Below are positions 17,649-26,708 of a DNA stretch of 64,000 nt, in pieces (the first letter of the stretch is position 1; each line of letters begins with the position of its first letter). The notes under the pieces are model-generated. The model searched no databases. It saw nothing but the letters and a program-made list of their open reading frames with translations, and was not told the origin of the DNA. Location: assembly GCA_028819235.1 (NCBI GenBank), contig JAPPMC010000001.1, forward strand, positions 62,001 through 126,000, in the 5' to 3' direction. The position numbers were made by a program, and so were the translations under genes. The DNA comes from Bryobacterales bacterium. Lineage in GTDB: Bacteria; Acidobacteriota; Terriglobia; Bryobacterales; UBA6623.

Positions 17649-18950
17649 ATGGTAGACACGGCCGTCCAGCTCTTGGACTTCCTCTGGGGATCGTTCTTGG
17701 TCCTATCCCCCATGCTGATGGTCGGGCTCCTGCTCGCCGGCCTGATTCATGTCCTGATCTCGCGCAGTGCCGTGCTGCGATGGCTGAGCCGGGACAACCT
17801 GCGATCGGTCTGCGCAAGTGCGGCAATCGGCGTCCCCATCCCCCTGTGCAGTTGCTCGGTAGTCCCCGTCGTGGCGGAGATGCGCAAGAAGGGCGCTTCC
17901 CGCTCGTCCTGCATGTCTTTTCTGATCACTGCACCTGAGACCGGGGCCGACTCCATCCTTGTCACCCACGCGTTCTTCGGGATTGTTGCCGCAGTCGTGA
18001 GGCCGGTCGTGAGCTTCATCACAGCGGTAGTGGCCGGTGTTGCTTGCATCGGGTTGATCCGCGACGACTCCCACGAGGAGAAGGCCAGCATCTCTCACGG
18101 CCACGTCCACGGGCATCGCGAAGACGAGTGCGACCACTGCGAAGATCACGGGCAAGGGCGTCACGTGGCCCTGTCCATTGGCACGGACGAATGCTACGTG
18201 AGCCCAGCAGACTTCCGGCGGCTCATCGCCGATTGGATTCGCAGTCTGACACGGTCTAGTCGCCCCGCTCGCTCTGGTGTCGCAGCTACTTCTCTCGCGG
18301 AGGGAACGCGAGGGACTGGCAATGCAGCGGAGCGCGAGCCGCTCACGCTCGGCAAGGTGGCCAAGCACATCTTCCGCTACGGGTTTGTCGAAGTCGCTGA
18401 TGACATCCTGTTTGCGTTGCTGGTGGGGATCGGCTTTGGCGCAATCCTGTACCTTGCAATCCCAGCGGACTTGATGGCGAACGACTACGCTCGCTGGCTC
18501 TCGTACCCCGTGATGGTCATGATCGGCGTCCCGCTGTACATCTGTGCCTCGGGCAGCACGCCGATTGCCGCGGCATTGGTGGCGAAGGGGCTGAGCCCGG
18601 GGGCGGCCCTCATCTTCCTAATGACCGGACCGGCGACCAACTCTGGAACCATTGCCATCATGGTCAGCCAGTTCAGTGCCCGGTTCGCATCCATCTACAC
18701 GGTCGCGGTGATCGTGGTCACAACGATCTTGGGCATCGCCGTGGATGTGGTGCTCATCAGTCTTGGGCTTACGCTGCCCGTAAACCTGTCAGCCTCTGAG
18801 TCGCCGGCGATCCTGTTCGTGGAGTGGTCTGGGGCGATCGCATTGATCGCGCTTATTCTCTGGCGTTTCAGGGAGGGAGCGCTGAAGAGCGGCTATCGAG
18901 ACTTGGTCTCGAACATTTCTCTCTTCCGGCGAGGACTGAGGGGCACGTAG
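17649..18950 (+). CDS. SO_0444/DUF318-type permease, metal efflux transporter
   Basis: About 433-residue membrane protein of the YraQ/ArsP-related DUF318 permease group, subgroup SO_0444 (proposed Cu/Zn efflux). It shows conserved VPIPLCSCSVVPVVAEMRKKGAS near the end of the second membrane segment and the mirrored motif GSTPIAAALVAKGLSPGAALIFLMTGPATNSG in the second half. Between the two membrane halves lies a soluble loop rich in metal ligands (HGHVHGHREDECDHCEDHG), which supports divalent cation handling. Around nine to ten hydrophobic segments are visible. The start is uncertain: ATG at 17649 is chosen, and a GTG eight codons upstream (17625) is possible; neither has a strong ribosome binding site. 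The ZIP transporter gene further right is a functional counterpart for metal homeostasis. Confidence 0.88.
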   Translation: MVDTAVQLLDFLWGSFLVLSPMLMVGLLLAGLIHVLISRSAVLRWLSRDNLRSVCASAAIGVPIPLCSCSVVPVVAEMRKKGASRSSCMSFLITAPETGADSILVTHAFFGIVAAVVRPVVSFITAVVAGVACIGLIRDDSHEEKASISHGHVHGHREDECDHCEDHGQGRHVALSIGTDECYVSPADFRRLIADWIRSLTRSSRPARSGVAATSLAEGTRGTGNAAEREPLTLGKVAKHIFRYGFVEVADDILFALLVGIGFGAILYLAIPADLMANDYARWLSYPVMVMIGVPLYICASGSTPIAAALVAKGLSPGAALIFLMTGPATNSGTIAIMVSQFSARFASIYTVAVIVVTTILGIAVDVVLISLGLTLPVNLSASESPAILFVEWSGAIALIALILWRFREGALKSGYRDLVSNISLFRRGLRGT

Positions 18951-20092
18951 GACAACTCTCTGTCGAGACTCCCGAGGCCGAAGTCTTGTTTGGCCGCTCC
19001 GGGAAGTAACCCGGAAACTTCCTTCGTCGGAGAGTCTTCGCTTCGGTCAAAACTCTGGTGGAAGGCACGCCAGCCGTGGGTTCGAGTGGCATGCGAAGGC
19101 TTGGCCGCCTTTGCCGCGGACGAGCCGGCAGTTCGGCAATCGCCAAGGGCACGGCGGAACGGCAAATGGCGGGTTAGCGGAGCGAGCCTGGAGGCCGGGG
19201 GCCGACCGCGATCCTTGCGCATCGCGGGCGTCGGGCTGGCTCTGGCTTGAATAGTCTCCGAATGCGGGCGCGTCGGCCACACACTCGATGCGGTTACTGG
19301 CTGGCCAATTGAGCTTCCCAATCCGGCTGGCCTGTCACGCAACCGTCGACGCTGCCGTCTCAATCGGAGTGTGAGCCCGCTCCAGCGGACTTTGCCCCTT
19401 TCTCGACCCTTTCCGGAAACATGCGTATGTGTATGTACTGTGGTGCAGGTATGATTTCAGGCGCAACATGAACGAGTCCCCGTTAACTTCGATGGACTCG
19501 CGGGCATGGTGCCTTTCTGGCCCTCAGACTCGTTCACCTCCAAGGCGATACTTCCGTACTCTGACCTATAGAGGTTGACTCTCAGCGGTCTGTGATGCCT
19601 CTGGAATGGCGATTCTGTTGCCGACACGATTCGCGCCTTTGCATTATCTAGTTACAAAACCGACTGGTGGGTCCCCCCATTGCTCCCTCCAGCCCGCACG
19701 GTCGTCGCCAACCGCACTCACGTCCCTATCCGGTATCGAATCGCTCACCAGCTGTACCAGATGCAGCTGTCCCGCACATTGCCGCGCATTGCAATTACCA
19801 GCTAGTACACCAACACGGTCATGAACAAGTGACCGTACTCACTTCGATCCAATCGGCGAAAGGTGGCCCAATCTCCGTGCTCCTACTTCGTCGATAAAGG
19901 GGTGACTCTCATGTCCGTCAGCCGGAAGTGCTTCTTCACGATGCGAGTGTCATCTGAGTCCACCGGGCTCGTAAGGCCCCACAAGGTGAATCGGATCCCG
20001 CGTGAAATAACACCCTTCTCCTTGGAACAAGAAAAGCAGTGATCTGAGACCGTTCAAGACCGCACAAGTCATTATGATAGACTACAGACTAC
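18951..20092. other. 1.1-kb intergenic stretch with a possible coding fragment on the minus strand
   Basis: From about 19380 the base composition becomes more AT-rich, continuous with the KAP gene to the right. On the minus strand 19883-20053 is an open run of 56 codons with a coherent reading (CFSCSKEKGVISRGIRF, then TSPVDSDDTRIVKKHFRLTD). It has no start codon, so it is perhaps the remnant tail of a gene in the same transferred segment. A 16-codon ATG frame at 19421 (MRMCMYCGAG) resembles the start of a zinc-ribbon protein. Neither is assigned to a family. Confidence 0.35.
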
Positions 20093-22342
20093 TTAGTCTT
20101 CTACAGCTAATTCTGGCCGCCATCCTCCGGCATACTTCTCGGCGAGTGCCAGTAGTGCATCGTGACCATTGAGCCTCGATCTCTTTAGTGAAGCGATCCG
20201 ATCACTGAGGATCCCTTCGTCGCCGTACAAACTGACCAGTGCGTCCCACGCGAGACGAGGCGACCGTCGTAACCTTCGAGTGCCAACTGATTGACTGCGC
20301 ACTTCGGTGAGTGCTGACTTCAAGAGGGCAAGAGTGAAGTTAGGAGAACTGTCAATTGTGATCGGAGGATCCTTTCGTCCTGCTGCCAGCTTTGTGAAGA
20401 GCAAGAGCTTAAGTAGATCGGTCTCTTGTGCTAGCACTTCAATAGGAGCTGAGCCTATTTCGTAACACAAGTCCGTTTCGAACTGGATTGCGGCCGACTC
20501 TGATACGTGCCGATGGCCGGTCCCCTCTCGGTGACCAATGAGTGAGACCAGTTCAAGTTTAGAGGAAAGAGTAGAGATCTGAGGCAGGATGTTCCGGATA
20601 GCTTCTTCTGCTTTCCCCGTGTTCGTGAGCGGACGGAACAGCCGATGGACGACACTCCTTACATCAGTCCGACCACCAAAGTCGAATAGTCCGGTCGGAT
20701 GCCTTGGCAACTCTGGCAGGAGATTAAATAGCACAACCGTTGTAGGCTCCACATGTTCGGGTCCGAAGTCTTCTGCGTACGCTTCAAGCGACGAGATCAC
20801 GTCGCGCAGTCGCTCCTGATCAAGAGACCGAAGATAGTTATCCAAGGCCCGTTGATCCGCCATAAGAGTCCAAGAGTGTTCAGCATCCGACAGAACTTGG
20901 AGCCCTTTACTGACAACACGTTCCAAGTAGAAGCGAAGGAAGTTCTTATGCGCGACTCGCCGTGTCCTGCCCCACGTTTTCTCGTATTCGCTGCCACACG
21001 GGGACAGAGAAATGTGCCGCTGTCCTGCTGGGAACAGTCGCTTGACAAGCGCACGGACTACTTCTTCTCGGTCATCCGCAGTCTCGATTAGTCGGTCAAT
21101 CTGTTCTTTGAAGTGTGATGTATTCTTAGGGTCGTCACCGCCCCAGTGCGAAGTCTGCGTTAGTGCATCAACACATTTGTGCAATTGCCCAAAAGTGTCT
21201 GGAAGGAATACACGAACGGCTTCCAGTCCGAGGACATCTGTAAGAGCGATCTGGCCACCTAACTCTTTAGCTGCTGCGCGAACCGAAATTGCGTAACGAC
21301 GAACATCTCTCATGTTCCTGATCAGGGGGAGAATGATCTCAGAAAAGATATCTCCCCAAACATCCTCGTCGAACGGTCCGAGGTCATCGATATCCGAAAT
21401 CGCATCTTCAATTGCCCTTAACAATTGCTTTCTTAGCACACTCTCCGGCACTGCCGGAAGGTCAACAGCGACTTGCAGGATCTTTTCAAGGTAATCACGT
21501 CCAGTACTGTCGTGTTCAGAGAGGGCGATCTCTACTCTCCTCCGGTCGAAAGCGACAACGTAGACGACGTTCGGGAAATTCGCGATCAATCGCACGAGCC
21601 TGAACACGTGCCGGATTTCCGTCTTGGTGAGCCGGTCGATGTCATCGAGTACGATGATGATAGGTTTGTGGAGCGCGGAAAGGGCGCGTGTGACCTTGTT
21701 CCGACGGGCACCGATGCCCTCCTTCTGGCGCTTCAACATCTTCCTTAGGACTCCTGAGGCTAGTCTGGCACGCTCTATCCACGTACCCACGAGAGGCAGC
21801 CAGCCCAAGCCCGAGAAGGCCTCACCGTATTCTGCTAGTCCCTTGGCCACCTTCGAGAAATCTGCTCGGAGCTTCAATTGCGCAGATAGCTCCACGAAGA
21901 AGGAATTGACTAGCTGCTCAGTTCCACTGAACATCCACGGATTGAATTCAAGAACTGTCGCGCCAAGGTCGTCCCAGCGTGATCGCGCCAGATTTACAAA
22001 CGAAGTCTTTCCAGATCCCCAAGGGCCGAGGACACCGACAACAACACCCTCGCTAACGTCAGTCTGGAGGACCTGCTCTGCAAACGAGCGAGCCGCTGTC
22101 GATCGTCCGAGGAGGTCATGGTCCGGACTACGGATTGGGTTGTCGGCTGGAATGCCAGCGGCGATCCTGCCCGGTTCGGATCTAACTCGGCCCTGATGAC
22201 TGTTTTCGTTGCTCGACGATCCCCTCTCAGTTCGACGTTGGATCCTTCGTATCCACCTCATGGCGAGCGCTCGTCCACTCCTAGCTGACTCACGAGGCTG
22301 GGCCATCGAGTGGCTCAAGCTCCGAGAGGGTGTGCCTATCAT
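20093..22342 (-). CDS. KAP family P-loop NTPase
   Basis: 749-residue NTPase. Walker A GPWGSGKTS (106-114) and the KAP hallmark EFNPWMFSGTEQLVNSFF follow each other closely. Walker B IIIVLDDIDRL (228-238) is followed by VVYVVAFDRRRVEIAL and DYLEKILQVAVDLP, the usual KAP core. Most KAP proteins have two or more membrane helices inside the NTPase domain; here that region (about 175-195, GLGWLPLVGTWIERA) is only weakly hydrophobic, so it is probably a soluble form. The C-terminal 350 residues are helical and not recognised. Base composition is clearly lower in GC than the flanks, a sign of horizontal transfer. KAP NTPases occur in phage-exclusion and other accessory loci. The ATG at 22342 is one of several possible starts; conservation begins near residue 70. 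Confidence 0.85.
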   Translation of the reverse strand: MIGTPSRSLSHSMAQPRESARSGRALAMRWIRRIQRRTERGSSSNENSHQGRVRSEPGRIAAGIPADNPIRSPDHDLLGRSTAARSFAEQVLQTDVSEGVVVGVLGPWGSGKTSFVNLARSRWDDLGATVLEFNPWMFSGTEQLVNSFFVELSAQLKLRADFSKVAKGLAEYGEAFSGLGWLPLVGTWIERARLASGVLRKMLKRQKEGIGARRNKVTRALSALHKPIIIVLDDIDRLTKTEIRHVFRLVRLIANFPNVVYVVAFDRRRVEIALSEHDSTGRDYLEKILQVAVDLPAVPESVLRKQLLRAIEDAISDIDDLGPFDEDVWGDIFSEIILPLIRNMRDVRRYAISVRAAAKELGGQIALTDVLGLEAVRVFLPDTFGQLHKCVDALTQTSHWGGDDPKNTSHFKEQIDRLIETADDREEVVRALVKRLFPAGQRHISLSPCGSEYEKTWGRTRRVAHKNFLRFYLERVVSKGLQVLSDAEHSWTLMADQRALDNYLRSLDQERLRDVISSLEAYAEDFGPEHVEPTTVVLFNLLPELPRHPTGLFDFGGRTDVRSVVHRLFRPLTNTGKAEEAIRNILPQISTLSSKLELVSLIGHREGTGHRHVSESAAIQFETDLCYEIGSAPIEVLAQETDLLKLLLFTKLAAGRKDPPITIDSSPNFTLALLKSALTEVRSQSVGTRRLRRSPRLAWDALVSLYGDEGILSDRIASLKRSRLNGHDALLALAEKYAGGWRPELAVED

Positions 22343-22471
22343 CGGTAGGTTGCTCGGGCATAAACCTCTTTAGGCTATGGCTCGTTGCCCTCAACGGATT
22401 CTCTGCTTCGCGGAGGCCAAAACGCATTTCAGAGTGTAACTGTCCTAATACTGCCCTCAGGGACCGCGCGA

Positions 22472-23320
22472 TCAGGTTGCACTCCCAAAGAGCGAGAGGT
22501 GTTCCAAGTAGTGCAGAGCATAGGCCAGCGAGACGCCGGCCACAAGCGACGCGGTCAAGAAGATCCGGTCGTGGCCGTGAAACTGGAGCTCGGGAAGAAG
22601 GTCACTCAACGCAACGCACAACAGGGCACCGGCACCGAACGCGAGGGCACGTCCAACCACTTCGGCTTCCGCCGGCCCGAAGAAGCCGATTCCCCAGTAC
22701 GTCAGGAATGCTCCGACCGGGCAGATCATGGCAATCCCGAAGTTGCCCGCAACCGCCCATCGCTGACTCACCCCCCCAATCCTCATCAATCCGAGGATCG
22801 AGTAGGCATCCAGGGGTTTGTGGAACACAATCGCTAAGAACACTCCAAAGCTGACTAGGACTGCTTCGTCGCTGCCATGCAGACTGCTCCGGACGCTGGC
22901 GCCAAGAGCCGCTCCTTCCGTCAGGGCATGCATCCCGAGTCCCACGCTGACCCCTAGCCAGCTCAGGGACTGGTGCCGCATCGAATGCCGGTGTTGCTCG
23001 CCTTGAGAACCGTCGGCCCTCTCGGGTAGGCCATGGTGGTGGAATTGAAAGACCCGCAGCAGCAGGACGATTACTAACATCCCCACGACCGTCCACCAAA
23101 CCGCGGTTTCCAGTGCTCTCGGAGCGGAGATCTGGGCGACGCTGTGCGGAATCAGGTGATAGAGCGCCACACCTAGGATCAGGCCTGCAACGAAGCTCAT
23201 TGCGACTTGCATCCGAGTGTGCGTGAGCTGGATGGCGCTCTGGACCCACATGCCAAGGCCGGCGGTGGCCAATATCGCCACGGTATATGCCAGCAGCAGG
23301 AGGACGGGTGGCGAGGTCAT
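22472..23320 (-). CDS. ZIP family divalent metal transporter
   Basis: 282-residue inner-membrane protein with about eight transmembrane segments. The signature of ZIP helix IV reads HALTEGAALG (HxxxEG) and helix V gives HKPLDAYS, the residues that form the metal pathway. A histidine-containing cytoplasmic loop (FQFHHHGLPERAD, later EQHRHSMRHQS) lies between helices III and IV, as usual in the family. ZIP proteins import zinc or iron. It is read away from the CehA/McbA-like gene and towards the KAP gene, with 129 bases to that gene's start. The SO_0444-type permease 3.5 kb to the left would export metals, so this stretch may serve zinc homeostasis; co-regulation was not seen. Confidence 0.92.
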   Translation of the reverse strand: MTSPPVLLLLAYTVAILATAGLGMWVQSAIQLTHTRMQVAMSFVAGLILGVALYHLIPHSVAQISAPRALETAVWWTVVGMLVIVLLLRVFQFHHHGLPERADGSQGEQHRHSMRHQSLSWLGVSVGLGMHALTEGAALGASVRSSLHGSDEAVLVSFGVFLAIVFHKPLDAYSILGLMRIGGVSQRWAVAGNFGIAMICPVGAFLTYWGIGFFGPAEAEVVGRALAFGAGALLCVALSDLLPELQFHGHDRIFLTASLVAGVSLAYALHYLEHLSLFGSAT

Positions 23321-23659
23321 CGTTGGTCCTTGGCGATTGCCGACGGCCCGTGCACGTTGGACGCACTTCCCCGAGACCTAGATGCGCTAAGGTCTCGGCG
23401 CTCGACCCGGAGAGCCCTGCCCCGATGAGCGATGTGAGGGAGGCGCCGGACCGGGGCCTGTTCGAGGTCAGGGCGAGCCCTTCCTCGGACGGATTCACGG
23501 ATTGGCGCCACCGCGTCGCTGGAGTGGATGAGCATGAATGTGCGGACGCTGGGGGCCGGGTTTCATCGTAAGTCAGCCGGGGCGCACCGTCCGGCGCGCC
23601 GCCAGTCCCGTGCTTGGGCAGGCCACTCGATTGGCAGCGAGTGTGCGATCGTGGCTGCT
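23321..23659. other. Divergent intergenic region
   Basis: About 340 bases between the ZIP gene (leftward) and the metallohydrolase gene (rightward). Both frames extend into it, but no signal peptide or conserved domain supports longer genes. Promoters for both genes are expected; none is clearly recognisable. Confidence 0.35.
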
Positions 23660-25291
23660 ATGCGCCGACCCCTACTGCTGCGCCTCGCCTTTGTCATCGT
23701 TGCCGGAGTCGCGGGTCTGGCTGCGTGTCCGGAGCCTAGGGCATCGATCGGCACGCCACACTCTGTCCGCCTACGCCTCCAAGTCATTCGGTCTGATACC
23801 GGAGAGCGGCTCCCCGCGAGGGTGTACCTGTTCAAGGGAGGCCGCGATTTCCGCTTGAGCCCGGTTGACGCAATGCTGCCGCTGCGGCCCGACCTCTTCT
23901 ATCGGGAGCGGATATGGCGGCGGGCCGCCGAGCCCAGTGTCCTTGAGGTTACCGCCAAAGACAGGTCGCACTTCATCCTGCTGGACGGATCGGCGAGTTT
24001 CGACCTACCCGCGTCCGGGGACTACCGCATTGAGGCATACCATGGCACGTCTTTCCGGCCCGCCGTGAAGGAGTTTGCACTCGTGCACGGAGTGGAATCG
24101 CAAATTGCACTGGAGCTGGAGCCAGTCGCCCGGGCCGGTCAGCGGCGCTGGCTGTCAGGAGACGGCCACATCCATTTGGTGCGGGACCGCGAGGACGATC
24201 CGATCTTCTTGAAGTGGCTGCAAGCGGACGACCTGTCAGTTGGCAACTTTCTTGCCCTGCAGCGACAGCAGCACGCCGCTATGCAGTGGGGTTTCGGGCC
24301 ATCAGCGGAAGCCCGGACCCCCTCCCGGTCGGTGCGTTCGGGCCACGAGTCCCGCAGCCGCTTCTACGGACACACGCTGTTTCTGGGCCCGCGCCGGATG
24401 ATCGAGCCGCTCAGCATAGGCCTTGAGTACGCCAACAGCGCTCAGGCGTACCCGACCCCAATGGTGCTCTTCTCGAGGGGCCGTGACTTGGGAGCGTTGA
24501 CCGGTTTCGCGCACTTCTACGGCAGCCAGCCAAACTCTACCCTCCTGCTGAACCTCGCCCACGACATGGTCGATTTCGTTGAGGTCTTCCAGTTCGGAGT
24601 TCTCAAGACGCAGCAGTGGTACGAGCTCTTGAACGCCGGCTTCCGAGTCGTCGGAATTGCCGGAAGCGACTTCCCGGCAAACCTGTCGAGATTCGCTGAA
24701 TGGCCGAGGGAGCTTCCGCTCCTCGGTCCCGAGAGGGCGCTTGTGCCAGCCGAGGCGGCCGGCTCGGCGTACGAGGCTTGGGCCGAGGGCGTCCGGCGGG
24801 GCGAGGTGTTGGTTACCAATGGACCACTGCTCGATTTCTCGGCAAACGGGCATGGCTCTGGATGGACGATCGACTGGAGTGGTGCCGCTCTCGAAGTTCA
24901 GGGAACTGCCTCAGCCAGCTACTTCCGGCCGATCGAGGCGATTGAGATCGTCCGTGATGGCGAGGTTATTGCCCGTCGCGATGGTAACGGCGTGGCAGAG
25001 GAGCTGAGCATCACGTTTCGAACGACGCTCGATGAGAGCGCATGGATCGCGGCCCGCGTCAAGGCACAAGCCCCCGAGGGATCGCCCGACATTCAGGCCC
25101 ATGCGAATCCGGTCTACTTCCTCCGCGACGGGTGGCCCGTGCGGGTCGACGGGGCCCGAGAGGCAGTGCTTGACCGATGGCGCGGGGAGGTCTCGTACTA
25201 CCGCTCTGGCGGATTGGAGTTTCCGGACGAGGGCGCCCGCGCAAACTTCCTTGCAGCGGTGGACGAGACAACGCGGCGGCTCGGTGAATGA
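23660..25291 (+). CDS. CehA/McbA-like exported metallohydrolase (PHP superfamily)
   Basis: 543 residues from the ATG at 23660, which opens a signal peptide RPLLLRLAFVIVAGVAGLAAC with a lipobox-like LAAC, so a lipoprotein is likely. An N-terminal beta domain (VRLRLQVIRSDTGERLPARVYLF) is followed by the PHP metal site SGDGHIHLVRD, then ADDLSVGNFLALQ, TGFAHFYGSQPNST, and IAGSDFPANLS, which carry the remaining metal ligands. A C-terminal Ig-like sheet follows. The CehA/McbA group includes carbamate and phosphoester hydrolases, but most members, including this one, have unknown substrates. It precedes the sugar-acid type operon by 112 bases on the same strand and may be its first gene. Confidence 0.85.
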   Translation: MRRPLLLRLAFVIVAGVAGLAACPEPRASIGTPHSVRLRLQVIRSDTGERLPARVYLFKGGRDFRLSPVDAMLPLRPDLFYRERIWRRAAEPSVLEVTAKDRSHFILLDGSASFDLPASGDYRIEAYHGTSFRPAVKEFALVHGVESQIALELEPVARAGQRRWLSGDGHIHLVRDREDDPIFLKWLQADDLSVGNFLALQRQQHAAMQWGFGPSAEARTPSRSVRSGHESRSRFYGHTLFLGPRRMIEPLSIGLEYANSAQAYPTPMVLFSRGRDLGALTGFAHFYGSQPNSTLLLNLAHDMVDFVEVFQFGVLKTQQWYELLNAGFRVVGIAGSDFPANLSRFAEWPRELPLLGPERALVPAEAAGSAYEAWAEGVRRGEVLVTNGPLLDFSANGHGSGWTIDWSGAALEVQGTASASYFRPIEAIEIVRDGEVIARRDGNGVAEELSITFRTTLDESAWIAARVKAQAPEGSPDIQAHANPVYFLRDGWPVRVDGAREAVLDRWRGEVSYYRSGGLEFPDEGARANFLAAVDETTRRLGE

Positions 25292-25403
25292 CTGGGCGCA
25301 CGGTTCGCTGCCGAGAGCACGCCGTCGCATAGGCGGACACTCGGGGTATGCTGTTGCCTACGCGTCGGCGATAGTCGCGGACGGGCATAGCGGGCTATGT
25401 GCG

Positions 25404-26705
25404 ATGCGGACTGAGATCGAACCCCAAGGGCGCCGCAGCTTCGTGTCGGTTCTCGCAGGTGGAGCCGCACACGTGGCCTTACGCGGGCGCCTGTTTGCGA
25501 CGGGGAACGGACCGCTCACGATTCGCAGCGTCGAACCTGTCGTGGTGCGGACGCCTCGTGGGGAGAAGCCCCCGGAGTGGTACCTCGAAATGCCCCCCGT
25601 GGGCCACGAAACAGGTGGCACGGGGCTGTGGAACCGCCTCGATCACGCCTCCCCCAGCCGGTTTCGGGGGGTAACCCAAGCGACCTTGGTCAAGATAGTC
25701 ACCGAGGGAGGTCTCATCGGATGGGGTGAGTGCCATGCGCCTGCGGCTCCGCGGGTCCACGCAATGGTGATCAATGACCTCTTGGCGCCGATTCTGGAAG
25801 GGCAGGATGCGCGCCAGGTGGAGCCGCTGTGGGAGCGCCTCTACTCCAGCCAGCGGATGCGCGGCTACGCAACCGGGTTCTACACCGAGGCCATCGCAGG
25901 GATCGACCTCGCGCTCTGGGACCTGCTCGGAAAGTACTTGGACCAGCCGCTTTACCGGATTCTCGGGGGCAAGTACCGCGATTCTGTACCCACATATTCG
26001 GGGATCGGCGGATCCACGCCGGAGACCCTCGCGGAATCTGCCAGACAACGGCTCGAAGAGGGGTTCACGGCCGTCAAAATGGGCCTCAGCAAGGGTCCGG
26101 GCACTGCCAGCCTCGAACGGGTGGAAGCCGTTTCCGAGGCCGTCGAAGGCACTGGACAGGTGCTGGTCGACTCCTTGGGGGCCTACAAGCTCCACGAGGC
26201 GCGGGCGGTGGGCGCCCGGCTTGACGCCCTGCCCAACGTGGGCTGGTGGGAAGATGCCCTGCTCCCCGAGGACGTCCGGGGATACCAAGAACTCCGGGCA
26301 TCCCTGAAGACGCCCGTCTGCGTCGGCGAGACGCTCTCCAACCGCTACCAGTTCCGTGACTTGTTCGCTGCGCGTGGCGCGGACATCATCAACCCGGACC
26401 TCTGCAGGGCGGGGGGCATCAGCGAGTGTCGCCGCATCGGAATCCTCGCCGACTTGCATGGCGTGCTATTCTCGCCGCACATCAGCACCGGCACCGCCCT
26501 GTATTGGGCCGCTTCTGTGCACTTGGGCGCACACCTGCCGAACACAGTGATCATGGAGGGCGGCACACTGCTCGAGCGTCCGTTCGGCAATCAACTGTTG
26601 CGTGAGCCTCTAGAGGCCCGCCCGGGGCACGCGGTGGTGCCGAAGGGCCCCGGCATCGGTGCAGAGTTTGACGAGGGCGCGCTTGCGCGGTACACGGTGC
26701 ACTGA
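25404..26705 (+). CDS. Mandelate racemase/muconate lactonizing (enolase superfamily) enzyme, sugar-acid dehydratase type
   Basis: 433-residue enolase-superfamily enzyme. The capping domain (WYLEMPPVG, GGLIGWGE) is followed by the barrel: GIDLALWDLLGKYLDQPLYRILGG, the lysine strand FTAVKMGLSKG, metal ligands in VDSLGAYKLHEA, WWEDALLP and VGETLSNRYQF, then INPDLCRAGGISECRRI and FSPHISTGTALYWAAS. This is the mandelate-racemase subgroup that dehydrates aldonic or uronic acids, such as galactonate. The start ATG at 25404 gives EPQGRRSFVSVLAGGAA, a Tat-like sequence, which is unusual for this enzyme class and suggests export or a wrong start. It is followed after three bases by the MFS transporter gene, so the two are cotranscribed. 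Confidence 0.88.
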   Translation: MRTEIEPQGRRSFVSVLAGGAAHVALRGRLFATGNGPLTIRSVEPVVVRTPRGEKPPEWYLEMPPVGHETGGTGLWNRLDHASPSRFRGVTQATLVKIVTEGGLIGWGECHAPAAPRVHAMVINDLLAPILEGQDARQVEPLWERLYSSQRMRGYATGFYTEAIAGIDLALWDLLGKYLDQPLYRILGGKYRDSVPTYSGIGGSTPETLAESARQRLEEGFTAVKMGLSKGPGTASLERVEAVSEAVEGTGQVLVDSLGAYKLHEARAVGARLDALPNVGWWEDALLPEDVRGYQELRASLKTPVCVGETLSNRYQFRDLFAARGADIINPDLCRAGGISECRRIGILADLHGVLFSPHISTGTALYWAASVHLGAHLPNTVIMEGGTLLERPFGNQLLREPLEARPGHAVVPKGPGIGAEFDEGALARYTVH

Positions 26706-26708
26706 GAG

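Noticed and set aside
19421-19471. 16-codon frame MRMCMYCGAG as a zinc-ribbon gene
   Set aside because: Too short, no second CxxC and no ribosome binding site; kept only as a note in the intergenic entry.
22602-23498. 298-codon minus-strand frame overlapping the ZIP gene
   Set aside because: Same strand but other frame; Ser/Arg/Pro-rich reading, while the ZIP frame has clear membrane helices and motifs.
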